Assembly: GCA_937926355.1 (NCBI GenBank)
Contig: CALAZP010000223.1
Span: 1 to 51,690 of the forward strand
Source: an uncultured Saprospirales bacterium
GTDB taxonomy: Bacteria; Bacteroidota; Bacteroidia; Chitinophagales; Saprospiraceae
Direction: 5' to 3'
DNA length: 51,690 nt
The translations under genes were made by a program, and so were the position numbers. The notes beneath the pieces were generated by a model. It was not told the origin of the DNA, ran no database searches, and saw nothing but the letters and a program-made list of their open reading frames with translations. Shown in pieces: positions 24,981 through 34,071 of the stretch (positions are counted from its first letter, which is position 1; each line of letters starts with the position of its first letter).

Positions 24981-26254
24981 AAAAAATTGTAATCCTAGGT
25001 AATGGAATTGCCGGCGTCCAAACAGCACTAACCATTCGCCAAAATTCTAATGCAAGAATCCTATTAATCTCAGAGGAACATCCCGTTTTTTTTGCTCGAA
25101 CAGCCATGATGTATGTCTTTATGGGTCAATTAACCGAAAAAGACATCGTACCCTATCCTGAAGCCTTTTTTAAAGGACATCAGATAGACCTGCTACATGC
25201 CTCTATTTCAAGAGTGGATGTCCCCAAAAACATTCTTGTTTCGAGTAATAATCAAAAAATCCCCTATGATTTACTACTAATCGCTACAGGGTCCAAACCC
25301 AATGTTCCAGATTGGGCCAATTCTAATTGGCCCGGAATCCACCACTTTTACCATTGGCAAGATTTGACCGCCTTAGAATCCAGTATTCCTGCGTCTAATC
25401 AACCAGTCGTAATTGGCGGTGGACTTATCGCATCAGAACTGGTAGAAATGATGCAACACCACCAAAGAAATCCCAAATTACTGGTTAGAGAATCTTATTT
25501 TGGTCAACATTTTCTGCCTCAAGAAGAGGGCTTGCTAGTACATGAAATTTTCCGCCAAAAAAGAATTCCACTATTTTTAAATACCTCTATCAAGTCTTTG
25601 ATTCCCCCAGATAAAGAAAGAACATCACACACCTTATATGCTGAAAATGGACAAACTTTTTCAACCGATTTTATTGGTTTAGGAACAGGCGTTCTACCCA
25701 ACATCGATTTTTTAAGAGATAGTCCCCTTCATTTAGGGCGAGGGATCTTAGTTAATAACCAAATGCAAACCAATATTGAAAATATATACGCTGCGGGGGA
25801 TTGTGCTGAGTTGAACGCTTGCCTTCCTGATAGAAAAACAATTGAAGCCAACTGGTATGTAGCCAAATCCATGGGAGAAATAGCAGGAAAAAACATCGCC
25901 GGAATTCCTTCCAACTATTATCAAGGAATATGGCACAACACCGCCAAATTTTTTAATCTAGAATACCATTTATGTGGTAATGTTCCCTTAGAAGCCACAG
26001 ATAACTTTAGCAGTTATTTCTATAAAAACTCCAAGCGCTTGCATTCTTTGCGATTGGCTTTTAACCAATCAACTAACCAATTATCCGGAGTACTTTCTAT
26101 GGGTCTCAGAATTGATTATTCTCTATTAAAAAATTGGTTAGAAGAAGGTATAAGTATTGAAATGACTTTGAATAATCTTCCCAGTCTGTCCTATCAAAAT
26201 AAACTTGGTTTCTTTCCCTCGAGAAACTTGCTAAAAGAAGTTAGATATGAATAA
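24977..26254 (+). CDS. FAD-dependent NAD(P)H oxidoreductase
   Basis: A 425-residue pyridine nucleotide-disulfide oxidoreductase-fold flavoprotein. The FAD Rossmann motif is GNGIAG (8-13), the NAD(P) motif is GGGLIAS (147-153), and the FAD-closing motif is IYAAGDCAEL near 269-278. No redox-active CxxxxC is visible, so it resembles rubredoxin/ferredoxin reductases and the NirB-type FAD domain rather than disulfide reductases. It overlaps the PTPS-like gene by 4 bases and the downstream Fe-S membrane protein by 8. It probably passes electrons from NAD(P)H to, or from, that protein. The exact acceptor is unknown. Confidence 0.9.
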   Translation: MKKIVILGNGIAGVQTALTIRQNSNARILLISEEHPVFFARTAMMYVFMGQLTEKDIVPYPEAFFKGHQIDLLHASISRVDVPKNILVSSNNQKIPYDLLLIATGSKPNVPDWANSNWPGIHHFYHWQDLTALESSIPASNQPVVIGGGLIASELVEMMQHHQRNPKLLVRESYFGQHFLPQEEGLLVHEIFRQKRIPLFLNTSIKSLIPPDKERTSHTLYAENGQTFSTDFIGLGTGVLPNIDFLRDSPLHLGRGILVNNQMQTNIENIYAAGDCAELNACLPDRKTIEANWYVAKSMGEIAGKNIAGIPSNYYQGIWHNTAKFFNLEYHLCGNVPLEATDNFSSYFYKNSKRLHSLRLAFNQSTNQLSGVLSMGLRIDYSLLKNWLEEGISIEMTLNNLPSLSYQNKLGFFPSRNLLKEVRYE

Positions 26255-27524
26255 TAAATCTTCCATTTGGAGAATTATTCTCGGAATCCTCCTAACAAGT
26301 TTTTATGTAGTAATTTATTTTTTCCCAGAAAGGTTAGGACTTCGGATTGAAACTGCCAATGTGGGTTTGATTGGGTTATTTGATCCTCTAAGTATTTGGT
26401 TAAAAAAAGTACCTGCTTCACAATGGTTTGTGTACGGATGCCTTTACACTTTTTTTGTGCTCATCTTTGGCCTAGTTTTTATTGTAAAACACCGAAAACA
26501 TCCTTACCAATTATTAAGAACTCTATCAGTGATGTTCTTCCAGTTGAGCTTTGCTTTTTTAATTCCAGAGTTTCTTCAACGGTTAAATTATCCCTACCTC
26601 GACCTCAAAAATATGTGGCCTCTGAATTACTATTATTTTTTTGACTGGCACTTAGATGGATTGATCCATTCCGGTCAATTGGGTATACTTCTTCTCTCTC
26701 TAGGCCTCTTATTAACATTTATTATATCTCCTATTTTGACTTATAAATATGGAAAACGCTGGTACTGCTCTTGGGTATGTGGCTGTGGCGGCCTTGCGGA
26801 AACCGCAGGTGATGCTTTTCGCCAATATTCTAACAAATCTTCCCGGGCATGGAAAGTAGAAAGGTGGCTTATTTACCCCATTCTTTTTATCGTTTTTTTA
26901 ATGACAATATCTGTGCTGCATAGCTATTTAGCACACAAATTACTATTCTCACTATCGGTGATCTCCTTTCTTCTTTTATTCCATTTATGGATAAGCCTAG
27001 ATCATAATAGATTTGTGGGGCTTCCGCCTATCGCCAAAAAATTTTTTTTGGGCTTTTCTCTCTTTACCAGTTTAGGTCTAATTCAGGCATACTTTACTCA
27101 ATGGCCACCCTTTTTAATCGATCCCTATACTTTAAGATCTGCTTATGGATTTCTTATAGGATCCCTTTTTTCCGGAGTCATTGGGGTAGGTTTCTATCCT
27201 ATTTTAGGCAATCGAGTATGGTGCCGTTTTGGCTGCCCAATGGCAGCAATTTTAGGATTTCAACAAAAATTTTTAAGCCGGTTCCGCATCCAATCAAATG
27301 CTTCCCTTTGTATAGCATGTGGCAACTGCAGCACTTATTGTGAAATGGGAATTGACGTGAGAGCTTATGCCCTTGCGGGAAAAGATATAAAAAGATCATC
27401 CTGCGTAGGGTGTGGAATCTGTGAGTCAATTTGCCCGAGAGGAGTCCTTCTTCTTTCCACTACCAAGGGGCCTAATTTTCAGAATGAAGCTGATCCAATC
27501 GATTATTTGTATGCCGTTAAATAG
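26247..27524 (+). CDS. Membrane 4Fe-4S polyferredoxin-type protein (NapH/NosR C-terminal-like)
   Basis: A 425-residue protein with about eight membrane segments and 13 cysteines in four clusters. Two membrane-proximal groups are WYCSWVCGC (C174, C178, C180) and WCRFGCP (C326, C330), as in NapH and the C-terminal part of NosR. Two ferredoxin motifs follow at C355/C358/C361/C365 and C386/C389/C392/C396. This architecture moves electrons between the quinone pool and soluble or periplasmic carriers. It overlaps the FAD oxidoreductase gene by 8 bases, so the two very likely form one electron-transfer unit. No nap, nos or nir genes are nearby. Its end overlaps the convergent acyltransferase gene by 22 bases. 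Confidence 0.88.
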   Translation: MNNKSSIWRIILGILLTSFYVVIYFFPERLGLRIETANVGLIGLFDPLSIWLKKVPASQWFVYGCLYTFFVLIFGLVFIVKHRKHPYQLLRTLSVMFFQLSFAFLIPEFLQRLNYPYLDLKNMWPLNYYYFFDWHLDGLIHSGQLGILLLSLGLLLTFIISPILTYKYGKRWYCSWVCGCGGLAETAGDAFRQYSNKSSRAWKVERWLIYPILFIVFLMTISVLHSYLAHKLLFSLSVISFLLLFHLWISLDHNRFVGLPPIAKKFFLGFSLFTSLGLIQAYFTQWPPFLIDPYTLRSAYGFLIGSLFSGVIGVGFYPILGNRVWCRFGCPMAAILGFQQKFLSRFRIQSNASLCIACGNCSTYCEMGIDVRAYALAGKDIKRSSCVGCGICESICPRGVLLLSTTKGPNFQNEADPIDYLYAVK

Positions 27525-28786
27525 TCCCCAACCAATTGTTTTCTTAGCTTTTCTAGGCTAGCTACGTCTTTATTAACCACCGCCCATCTTTCCTCTATTT
27601 TTTTTAATCTGCGACTATAAAAAATGGCCAATAATCCCGTACCTATGGTCATTAATAGCATATAGATTGGACCATTTCCAACTAGAAATAAAGAGGTTAT
27701 TTTGACTTGTAAAAAATAAAAAAACGGTAAGAAAAGGATCCCTCCCACTAATTGAATCGTAGCTTCATATTCCACGTATTTGTTGTAGTGTCTTGAAATC
27801 CAAACTAATAAGCCAATCGGTATCAGATGGGTAATAAGACCCAACAAAAATAATGGAAATCCAAGAGCTAATAATATAGAGGATACCATTAAGCCCCTTT
27901 TGTGCTTTTTCGCCACGCCATAATCCGATACGCCTAAATTTTTACACTTCGTGAAATAGTCATTTACCTTTTTATGGAGGTCTTCAAATTGCTCGGGTGA
28001 TTTTTCCCTTAGCATCTTAAGCTCATCAGACCAATTTTTAGCCTTTTCATACCACCGCCCCACCTTTAATTTTTTAGAATTAGACTCTATTTCAATTAAT
28101 CTGTCTAATAGATCCTCCTCTTTTTCTGAATCGCAATGAATTATCAAATTTTTAATAGTATCTTCTAAAATTTGTGTAAACTTTCGAATTCCTTCAAACC
28201 CATTTTGGGATATGATGTTCCAATTTTTTCGAATAGAAATAGGTTCTCCTACCATTATTGCTACCTCTGTCCCAAAAAATGAAGGATTTCTATACGTTAT
28301 GCCTACTGGAAGGATGTGCAAATCTTGTCCCTTTGCCAACCCCATAAAGGCACTTTTGGCTATTCTTGCTGTTCCTGTCTTAAATGGCAATAGTTTCTTC
28401 CCTTTGATACTAGTCCCTTCAGGTGCAATATAGATGGCTCCACCTTCCCTTAAGTGTCTATTAGCTTGTTCGAAAGCCTCTTCATTATTTACCACTTGGC
28501 CGTCATTGTCTTGTTTGCGCTCTATCCTGATACAATAAAACAACCTCAATATATGACCGAGAAGGGGGTTTTTAAACAAACTCGCATTTGCTAAAAAGGA
28601 TAATCTTCCATAAAAAGAAGAGGCAACAAAAAGCGGGTCAATTAAAGTATTGGGATGATTGGATATCAGAATCAAAGGACCGGGAGTTTTAAAGTATTTT
28701 TGACTCTTTTGAACCTTAAATGGATAAAATAATTTAAGACCAATTTTGGCTATAATCTTTAAAGTTTGATAAATAACAACCATCAT
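27503..28786 (-). CDS. 1-acylglycerol-3-phosphate acyltransferase family protein
   Basis: A 427-residue PlsC-domain protein likely to acylate a lysophospholipid or glycerol-phosphate at the inner membrane. The catalytic block is NHPNTLID (H44, D50), so the His-Asp spacing is x5 rather than the textbook HX4D; this variant is known in some bacterial LPLAT subfamilies. The substrate-binding motif is PEGTS near residue 120. A soluble helical region and about three hydrophobic segments (residues 300-400) form a C-terminal extension absent from basic PlsC. It starts 11 bases after lpxK. The gene may start at either of two adjacent ATGs. Confidence 0.9.
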   Translation of the reverse strand: MMVVIYQTLKIIAKIGLKLFYPFKVQKSQKYFKTPGPLILISNHPNTLIDPLFVASSFYGRLSFLANASLFKNPLLGHILRLFYCIRIERKQDNDGQVVNNEEAFEQANRHLREGGAIYIAPEGTSIKGKKLLPFKTGTARIAKSAFMGLAKGQDLHILPVGITYRNPSFFGTEVAIMVGEPISIRKNWNIISQNGFEGIRKFTQILEDTIKNLIIHCDSEKEEDLLDRLIEIESNSKKLKVGRWYEKAKNWSDELKMLREKSPEQFEDLHKKVNDYFTKCKNLGVSDYGVAKKHKRGLMVSSILLALGFPLFLLGLITHLIPIGLLVWISRHYNKYVEYEATIQLVGGILFLPFFYFLQVKITSLFLVGNGPIYMLLMTIGTGLLAIFYSRRLKKIEERWAVVNKDVASLEKLRKQLVGDYLTAYK

Positions 28787-28797
28787 TCGCGTTGGAA

Positions 28798-29865
28798 TTA
28801 AACTTTAAACGCTAATAAAAATTCTTTCACTAAATTGGCCAAATCATCGCCCTCCCCAAAATGAATCTCCACTATTGCAGGTAAAATGAAAATCGGCAAC
28901 TTATTCTCTTTCAAGAAATCAGCGTGTTGCTCCAGCCGCATAGCATCTTTTTCAGTAGTGATTATGGCTTTATTTTTTCCCTCCATATTCCGGTAAAAAC
29001 GCTCTATCCTCGATATCTCATATTTGTTAAAAAAATGGTGGTCTTCAAATTCCATCACCTCTATTTCCCCTGAAATTTGATTCAAATGCTCCAAAAGGTA
29101 ATCTGTTCGGGCTATTGCACAAACAAGTAGTAAAGATGGGCGCTCAATAATATTTAAACGGATGGTATTATCGAAAAAATAGTACGGCTGTCCATATCTG
29201 TAGTAGGAAAAAAACAATTGTTGGTGGGGAAGTAATTTTAACTTTTGTTTCCAAATCTCTTTAGCCTCCTCCTTCAAATTATTCGGACACTTGGTCACAA
29301 TAATAATGTCTGCTCTTTCGTATCCTTTTCTCCATTCTCTTAGTCTTCCAATCGGTAAAAGAAAATCTTCTATGAAGGGAAAACTATATTGAGTTAGTAA
29401 AATATTCATTCCCGGATTTACCGATCTATGTTGAAAGGCATCGTCCAATAAAATTAATTTTAAATCTGGATGATCAACTAGTATTTGAGGTATCGCAAAA
29501 GTTCTGCTTTCACATACTGCTACTGCCGTATCGGGATATTTTCTTTTAAATTGTAGCGGCTCATCGCCTGTTTGCCGAGCAGCCATATTACCTGTAACCT
29601 CTAAATATCCCTTGGTCTTTCTACCATACCCTCTGCTTATCACTCCTACCTGTATATAATTTCTAAAATACCTAATCATCCATTCTATATGAGGGGTCTT
29701 GCCCGTTCCACCCACTGATAGATTGCCTATAGAAATTATGGGAATATTAAATGTTACTCCCTTCAAAAGGCCAATGGAATAAAACCAATCTATTAATCCT
29801 ACGCCCAATCCATACAAAAGGGTAATAGGAAATAATATTATTTTTATTGCATATTTCTGAAGCAT
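28798..29865 (-). CDS. lpxK: Tetraacyldisaccharide 4'-kinase LpxK
   Basis: A 355-residue inner-membrane kinase that phosphorylates the 4' position of the lipid A precursor to make lipid IVA. An N-terminal membrane helix (about residues 8-27) precedes a P-loop GNLSVGGTGKT at 47-57; LILLDDAFQHR supplies the catalytic Asp/His region. The longest frame starts at a GTG (29871), but the ATG at 29865 gives MLQKYAIKI, a better N-terminus. It lies between DUF2851 and the PlsC-like gene in the envelope block, consistent with coordinated lipid A and phospholipid synthesis. Confidence 0.96.
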   Translation of the reverse strand: MLQKYAIKIILFPITLLYGLGVGLIDWFYSIGLLKGVTFNIPIISIGNLSVGGTGKTPHIEWMIRYFRNYIQVGVISRGYGRKTKGYLEVTGNMAARQTGDEPLQFKRKYPDTAVAVCESRTFAIPQILVDHPDLKLILLDDAFQHRSVNPGMNILLTQYSFPFIEDFLLPIGRLREWRKGYERADIIIVTKCPNNLKEEAKEIWKQKLKLLPHQQLFFSYYRYGQPYYFFDNTIRLNIIERPSLLLVCAIARTDYLLEHLNQISGEIEVMEFEDHHFFNKYEISRIERFYRNMEGKNKAIITTEKDAMRLEQHADFLKENKLPIFILPAIVEIHFGEGDDLANLVKEFLLAFKV

Positions 29866-29902
29866 GGTCACAAAATCACATTTTTTTGGGTAAATGCCTC
29901 AC

Positions 29903-31171
29903 TCAATTAATAATGCTTTGTCCAATCTTACATGAAGTACAAAGTTTTTTTTGGCATTTTTCCTTCCAAAGTGAAATTAATCCTTGAGTCTCCCAGGCAT
30001 GCGCAGCGCTAATTCCAAATTTTGCCCAATTTTGAATAATGGAATTCTCTTCCGAAGGCAATGCTTTTAAAAAACCAACAGCTCTTTCCTTGTAATTTAT
30101 TTGCCCCCTTAAATGACCATATGTGTAAATGAGAGGCGCAATGGTGTTAATCAGTATTAATTGACAAGCCCTTTTACCTAATTTTTTCTGTTGCTCTTTA
30201 CTCTTTTTACCGAAAACAAAATGATTCTGCCAATACAGACTTGGTTGAACCCCTAACATGTTTTCCACCTCCTCTTCCTCTTTCATAGCTAGCGCTTTAC
30301 TGAATAAGTGGTGCGTTTGGAATAAGATTTTGGCAAACTGAGCTATGCGGATTGTTGGAAAATTAGCTGGCCGTAATCTTAAAAATTTCCATTGATTGCC
30401 ACGCATAGGAACCAATTGGTGTTTATGTTTCAAAAATTGATACTCTTTCCATAATTCTTGGACATAAGAATCTGTTTGCTTATCAGATAACAATCCTGCT
30501 TGCCCAAACAATAGCGCTTCTAATTGAGTTAAGGAACTTTTATATTTGGCAATTAAGTATAAAGGTGTCCTTTGGGCCAAATCCAAAAAAGCCTCGCCAT
30601 TTACATAAAATCCCATATTCCTAGCCAACATTTGATAAAATACTGTTTCCCAATCATATCGGGTGTTCTCTAGTTTTTTTTGGATGGTTTTCATCTTATA
30701 CGCTAACCGATAGAATGCCATGTTTTGAATTTCCACCCCCACTATGGATAAATCGATTTCCGGGATAAAAGACGAACAAGGAATGGAATCCTTATTCGTC
30801 GATAATTTTTGATACTTCGTTAAAAGAGATCCAGCTACCCTTTTTTCCAAAACCAAACAAGGAAGGAGTTGACCTTCTTTAATCATAACTGGATGATCGT
30901 CCTTCCATACTACATGAAGAATTACGCTTTCATAATTAGGATCATTTTGGTGTTGATGCAAATACCATGCAGAAGATTGAACATGAACTTCAACATGACC
31001 ATGCCAGCTTATTCCCGCAATTTTAATAACCGCATTTAAAAAATCAGGGCCTGCATTTTTATTAAGTGTTCCAAAATCTAGAATCTCTAATGATGCCCCT
31101 GAGGTAGTTTTTAATGATCTTAAATCAAAACACTTCTGCTCCCATATATAATGCAGCACCTCCTCCTTCAT
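29903..31171 (-). CDS. DUF2851 family protein
   Basis: A 422-residue protein that I recognise as the DUF2851 family of Bacteroidota. The N-terminus (LHYIWEQKCFD) and the segments LEILDFGTLNKNAGPDFLNA and SWHGHVEVHVQSSAWYLHQH (about residues 28-88) are its conserved core. The many conserved D/E/H residues there hint at a metal-dependent, possibly nuclease-like site, but that is inference. There is no signal peptide or membrane segment, so it is probably cytoplasmic. Two C-terminal Cys (CTSC) are visible. It sits between folA and lpxK, 48 and 37 bases away. Confidence 0.88.
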   Translation of the reverse strand: MKEEVLHYIWEQKCFDLRSLKTTSGASLEILDFGTLNKNAGPDFLNAVIKIAGISWHGHVEVHVQSSAWYLHQHQNDPNYESVILHVVWKDDHPVMIKEGQLLPCLVLEKRVAGSLLTKYQKLSTNKDSIPCSSFIPEIDLSIVGVEIQNMAFYRLAYKMKTIQKKLENTRYDWETVFYQMLARNMGFYVNGEAFLDLAQRTPLYLIAKYKSSLTQLEALLFGQAGLLSDKQTDSYVQELWKEYQFLKHKHQLVPMRGNQWKFLRLRPANFPTIRIAQFAKILFQTHHLFSKALAMKEEEEVENMLGVQPSLYWQNHFVFGKKSKEQQKKLGKRACQLILINTIAPLIYTYGHLRGQINYKERAVGFLKALPSEENSIIQNWAKFGISAAHAWETQGLISLWKEKCQKKLCTSCKIGQSIIN

Positions 31172-31219
31172 AGTTTTTTCTGATAAAACTATGTTTATAA
31201 AGTCTTAAAAGTCTGGACT

Positions 31220-31717
31220 TTATTTTTTCTTTTCCAAGATGTAAAAAGTACAATCCAGTGGATTTTTCTCATCCTTCTCCACATATTCCTCTCGAACAAT
31301 AGTCCACTCCTCCATGGATATCTCGGGGAAAAAGGTGTCACCTTCTGCTTTGATGTGAACTTTTGTCCAATAAAGTCGATCCCATTTCTGCGAAGATTGT
31401 TGATAAATTTCACCACCACCAATAATGAAAATTTCTTCATTGCCTGGTTGTGCAGATGCCAATTCTACTGCAGCTTCAATTGAAGGGACTACTATACAAT
31501 TCGACGCTATAAAATATGGATTTCTAGTAATAATAATATTGGTCCTTCCCGGTAGTGCCCGTCCAATTGAAATAAAACTTTTCCTTCCCATTATAATGGG
31601 ATGTCCCATGGTCATTTTCTTAAAAAATTTTAAATCTACTGGTAAGTACCATGGAATCTGCCCATCTTTTCCAATAACTCCATTTTCACTTGTAGCTACT
31701 ATTGCTGAAATAATCAT
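31220..31717 (-). CDS. folA: Dihydrofolate reductase
   Basis: A 165-residue NADPH-dependent DHFR, usual length, which keeps tetrahydrofolate available for one-carbon transfer. It has the N-terminal IVATSENGVIG, the Met20-loop equivalent IPWYLP, the catalytic Asp in PVDLKFFK (D28), the IMGRKSF cofactor motif, and IIGGGEIYQ. Its ATG overlaps the mrdA TGA (ATGA), so it is translationally coupled to a penicillin-binding protein gene; rodA is what usually follows mrdA. No thymidylate synthase gene is adjacent. Confidence 0.96.
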   Translation of the reverse strand: MIISAIVATSENGVIGKDGQIPWYLPVDLKFFKKMTMGHPIIMGRKSFISIGRALPGRTNIIITRNPYFIASNCIVVPSIEAAVELASAQPGNEEIFIIGGGEIYQQSSQKWDRLYWTKVHIKAEGDTFFPEISMEEWTIVREEYVEKDEKNPLDCTFYILEKKK

Positions 31718-33543
31718 AGTGATTTATCCCTTTTTTTATTCAACACATACTGTTCTATCCATTTTCTCGAAGAGGTAATAGTATCCTTTAGGTATTTTTC
31801 CATTACCAAACTCGCTAATGGGGCAGCCATTCCACCTCCCGATCCACCATTTTCTACATAGGCCACAATAGCAATTTGTGGGTTTTCTTTAGGGGCAAAA
31901 GCAAAAAATATTGAATGGTCTTCTCCTTGTGGATTTTCAGCAGTACCTGTTTTACCACAAACCTTTATATTAGGAATCTGAGCCAAGCGAGCCGTTCCGC
32001 TACTTACCACCTCCTCCATACCATCAATAATAGGTACGAAATGAATTGAATCAATTCCAACGTCCACTTTTTCTACCGTCCGCTTTATCCTTTGTTTCCC
32101 TTCTATCGTTTCTTTTATTAAATGAGGCTGGTAGTAATATCCCCTATTGGCTAACATAGCTGCTACATTGGCTAATTGCAAATTGGTAGTCAACATTTCC
32201 CCCTGACCTATAGCTAAAGATTGAATCCATAATGAATTCCATCGTTCGCCTTTATACCACTCACCAAAATAATCGCTGGTTGGATAAAACCCCCGCTTTT
32301 CATTAGATAAATCCACCCCAATCCTTTTACCCAATCCAAATTGATCCAAATATTGATTAAAAGTATCCAACCCTTTTTCTGGTTCATAATACCCATAATG
32401 ATCTACCATACGCCTATAAATGGTTACGAAGTACGTGTTACATGAATATTTAATCGCATCCGAAATTCCCCTACACGCTGGGTGATTCCTGCATCCAGTA
32501 AACATTCTACCGTTGTAATAGTAAGCCCCGGCACAAGGTATTTTTTCTTCAGCATTCACAATCCCCATATCCAAAGCTACCAATCCCACTAATGGTTTGA
32601 ATAGAGATCCCGGAGGATATTGCGCCATCGTCCCCCTATTAAAAAAAGGTTTATCCTCATCCAATAACAATTGCCGAAAGGTAACTGATCGCTGCCTTCC
32701 AATAGTCAAATCATTAGGATCATACCCAGGGGTGCTGACCAACGTTAAAATTTCTCCTGTCTTAGGCTCTATAGCAACTACACTTCCTTTTTGATTTTTC
32801 ATTAGACTTAAGGCATAGGATTGTAAATCCATATCAATAGTCGAAATCAAATCCCTTCCCGCCTCAGCTGGAAGGTCTAAAGTCCCCTTCTCATAAGAAC
32901 CAGCATCTCTTCCTAAATTATCTTTTAACACATACTTTACACCCTTTCTTCCTTTTAATGGAATCTCATAAATTTCCTCTAAACCACTCGCACCTATATA
33001 ATCTCCCAATTGATAATCCTCAGGCCCTGTCAATACCTCTTCGCTATTTACCTCTCTGACGAATCCTAAAACATGTGGTGCACTATCATTTGGATACCCT
33101 CTAACATTTCTGCGTTGAACAAAAAATCCTGGAAAACGAAAAAGATTTTCCTGAAACCTAGTCATTAATTCAGCTTCAATTTTATTCATAAAAACAAAAG
33201 GTATGTTTTTAGAATACCTTCCCGAAGACCAATCCCTATTAATTAGTTTCTCAAACTCCAATACATCTATACCCAATAATTGGCAAAAAGACAAGGTATC
33301 CATTTCCTTATCCACTTGATTATAAGTGACCATCAAGTCATACAATGGCTCGTTATATACCATTAACTGAGCGTTTCTATCATAAATAATTCCCCTTGAT
33401 GGATAAACCACATAACGATCCATCGCTGTGGCACTTGCCCTTTGTTGAATTGAATTATCGATAATTTGCAGCTGAAAAGCCTTCGCAATTAGTAGTACGC
33501 CTGCGGCAAAAAAAACGAGCCTGATGACTCTCGTTCGGTCCAT
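31714..33543 (-). CDS. mrdA: Penicillin-binding protein 2 (elongation transpeptidase)
   Basis: A 609-residue class B PBP that cross-links peptidoglycan during cell elongation. It has an N-terminal membrane anchor (about residues 8-27), a PBP dimer/pedestal region (about 45-220), and a transpeptidase domain with SLFK (S313, K316), SCN (367-369) and KTG (531-533). The Cys-rich stretch between residues 337 and 368 (CAGAYYYNG, TGCRNHPAC) is typical of Gram-negative PBP2 proteins with a metal or disulfide site. It follows mreD by 14 bases and overlaps folA by 4. Confidence 0.97.
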   Translation of the reverse strand: MDRTRVIRLVFFAAGVLLIAKAFQLQIIDNSIQQRASATAMDRYVVYPSRGIIYDRNAQLMVYNEPLYDLMVTYNQVDKEMDTLSFCQLLGIDVLEFEKLINRDWSSGRYSKNIPFVFMNKIEAELMTRFQENLFRFPGFFVQRRNVRGYPNDSAPHVLGFVREVNSEEVLTGPEDYQLGDYIGASGLEEIYEIPLKGRKGVKYVLKDNLGRDAGSYEKGTLDLPAEAGRDLISTIDMDLQSYALSLMKNQKGSVVAIEPKTGEILTLVSTPGYDPNDLTIGRQRSVTFRQLLLDEDKPFFNRGTMAQYPPGSLFKPLVGLVALDMGIVNAEEKIPCAGAYYYNGRMFTGCRNHPACRGISDAIKYSCNTYFVTIYRRMVDHYGYYEPEKGLDTFNQYLDQFGLGKRIGVDLSNEKRGFYPTSDYFGEWYKGERWNSLWIQSLAIGQGEMLTTNLQLANVAAMLANRGYYYQPHLIKETIEGKQRIKRTVEKVDVGIDSIHFVPIIDGMEEVVSSGTARLAQIPNIKVCGKTGTAENPQGEDHSIFFAFAPKENPQIAIVAYVENGGSGGGMAAPLASLVMEKYLKDTITSSRKWIEQYVLNKKRDKSL

Positions 33544-33557
33544 TTACCTATTCTTTA

Positions 33558-34067
33558 CTATTGTTTGGGTTGAAAAATTAAAAGATACATAACCATAAGC
33601 AATAATGATGCTATTGAACTAAAAAAAGTAAGTAAAAGAGTGTGGAAAAAATTGGAAAAACTAAAAGACAATAATAAAAAATAAACCAAATTATGGATGA
33701 AGGTCAAAATTATCATCAGCCTGATGAACATCGGAAATTCAATGTCTATAATTTTAATCCCTCTTCTCCCAAAGGTTGTTGGCTGAATTTGAAGTTGATG
33801 CACCACGAAGGGCTTTATATATGCTGTAAATACTAATGCAGCAGCATGTATACCGATGGAAGAATAAAAAAAATCTATTGCTAATCCCATTGAAAATGCC
33901 AAAAGCATACTTTGAACAGTTTTCATTTTTATTGGTAAAAGCAAGACAAAAAGTGGATAAAATATTAATTGTACGTAACGGAATTCTGCTAATGTGTTAG
34001 AAAGCTGATGCATAACCAGACCTTGTAATAACACAAAAAATATAAACCTAAACGCAATAGATATCAT
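33558..34067 (-). CDS. mreD: Rod shape-determining protein MreD
   Basis: A 169-residue inner-membrane protein with about five hydrophobic segments and little soluble mass, matching MreD in size and topology. Sequence conservation in this family is low; the call rests mainly on position, 4 bases after mreC and 14 bases before mrdA. A short motif typical of Bacteroidota MreD is FRYVQLIFYPLFVLLLP. MreD supports the MreBCD-RodA-PBP2 elongation complex. Confidence 0.9.
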   Translation of the reverse strand: MISIAFRFIFFVLLQGLVMHQLSNTLAEFRYVQLIFYPLFVLLLPIKMKTVQSMLLAFSMGLAIDFFYSSIGIHAAALVFTAYIKPFVVHQLQIQPTTFGRRGIKIIDIEFPMFIRLMIILTFIHNLVYFLLLSFSFSNFFHTLLLTFFSSIASLLLMVMYLLIFQPKQ

Positions 34068-34071
34068 TCCG

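Noticed and set aside
26396..26644. Alternative frame with several Cys in the Fe-S membrane-protein gene
   Set aside because: The Cys clusters fit the main frame; the other frame has no motif spacing or start signal.
27503..28786. Non-canonical His-x5-Asp in the PlsC-like protein as evidence of inactivation
   Set aside because: NHPN-x2-ID spacing is known in bacterial LPLAT subfamilies and PEGTS is intact, so the enzyme is probably active.
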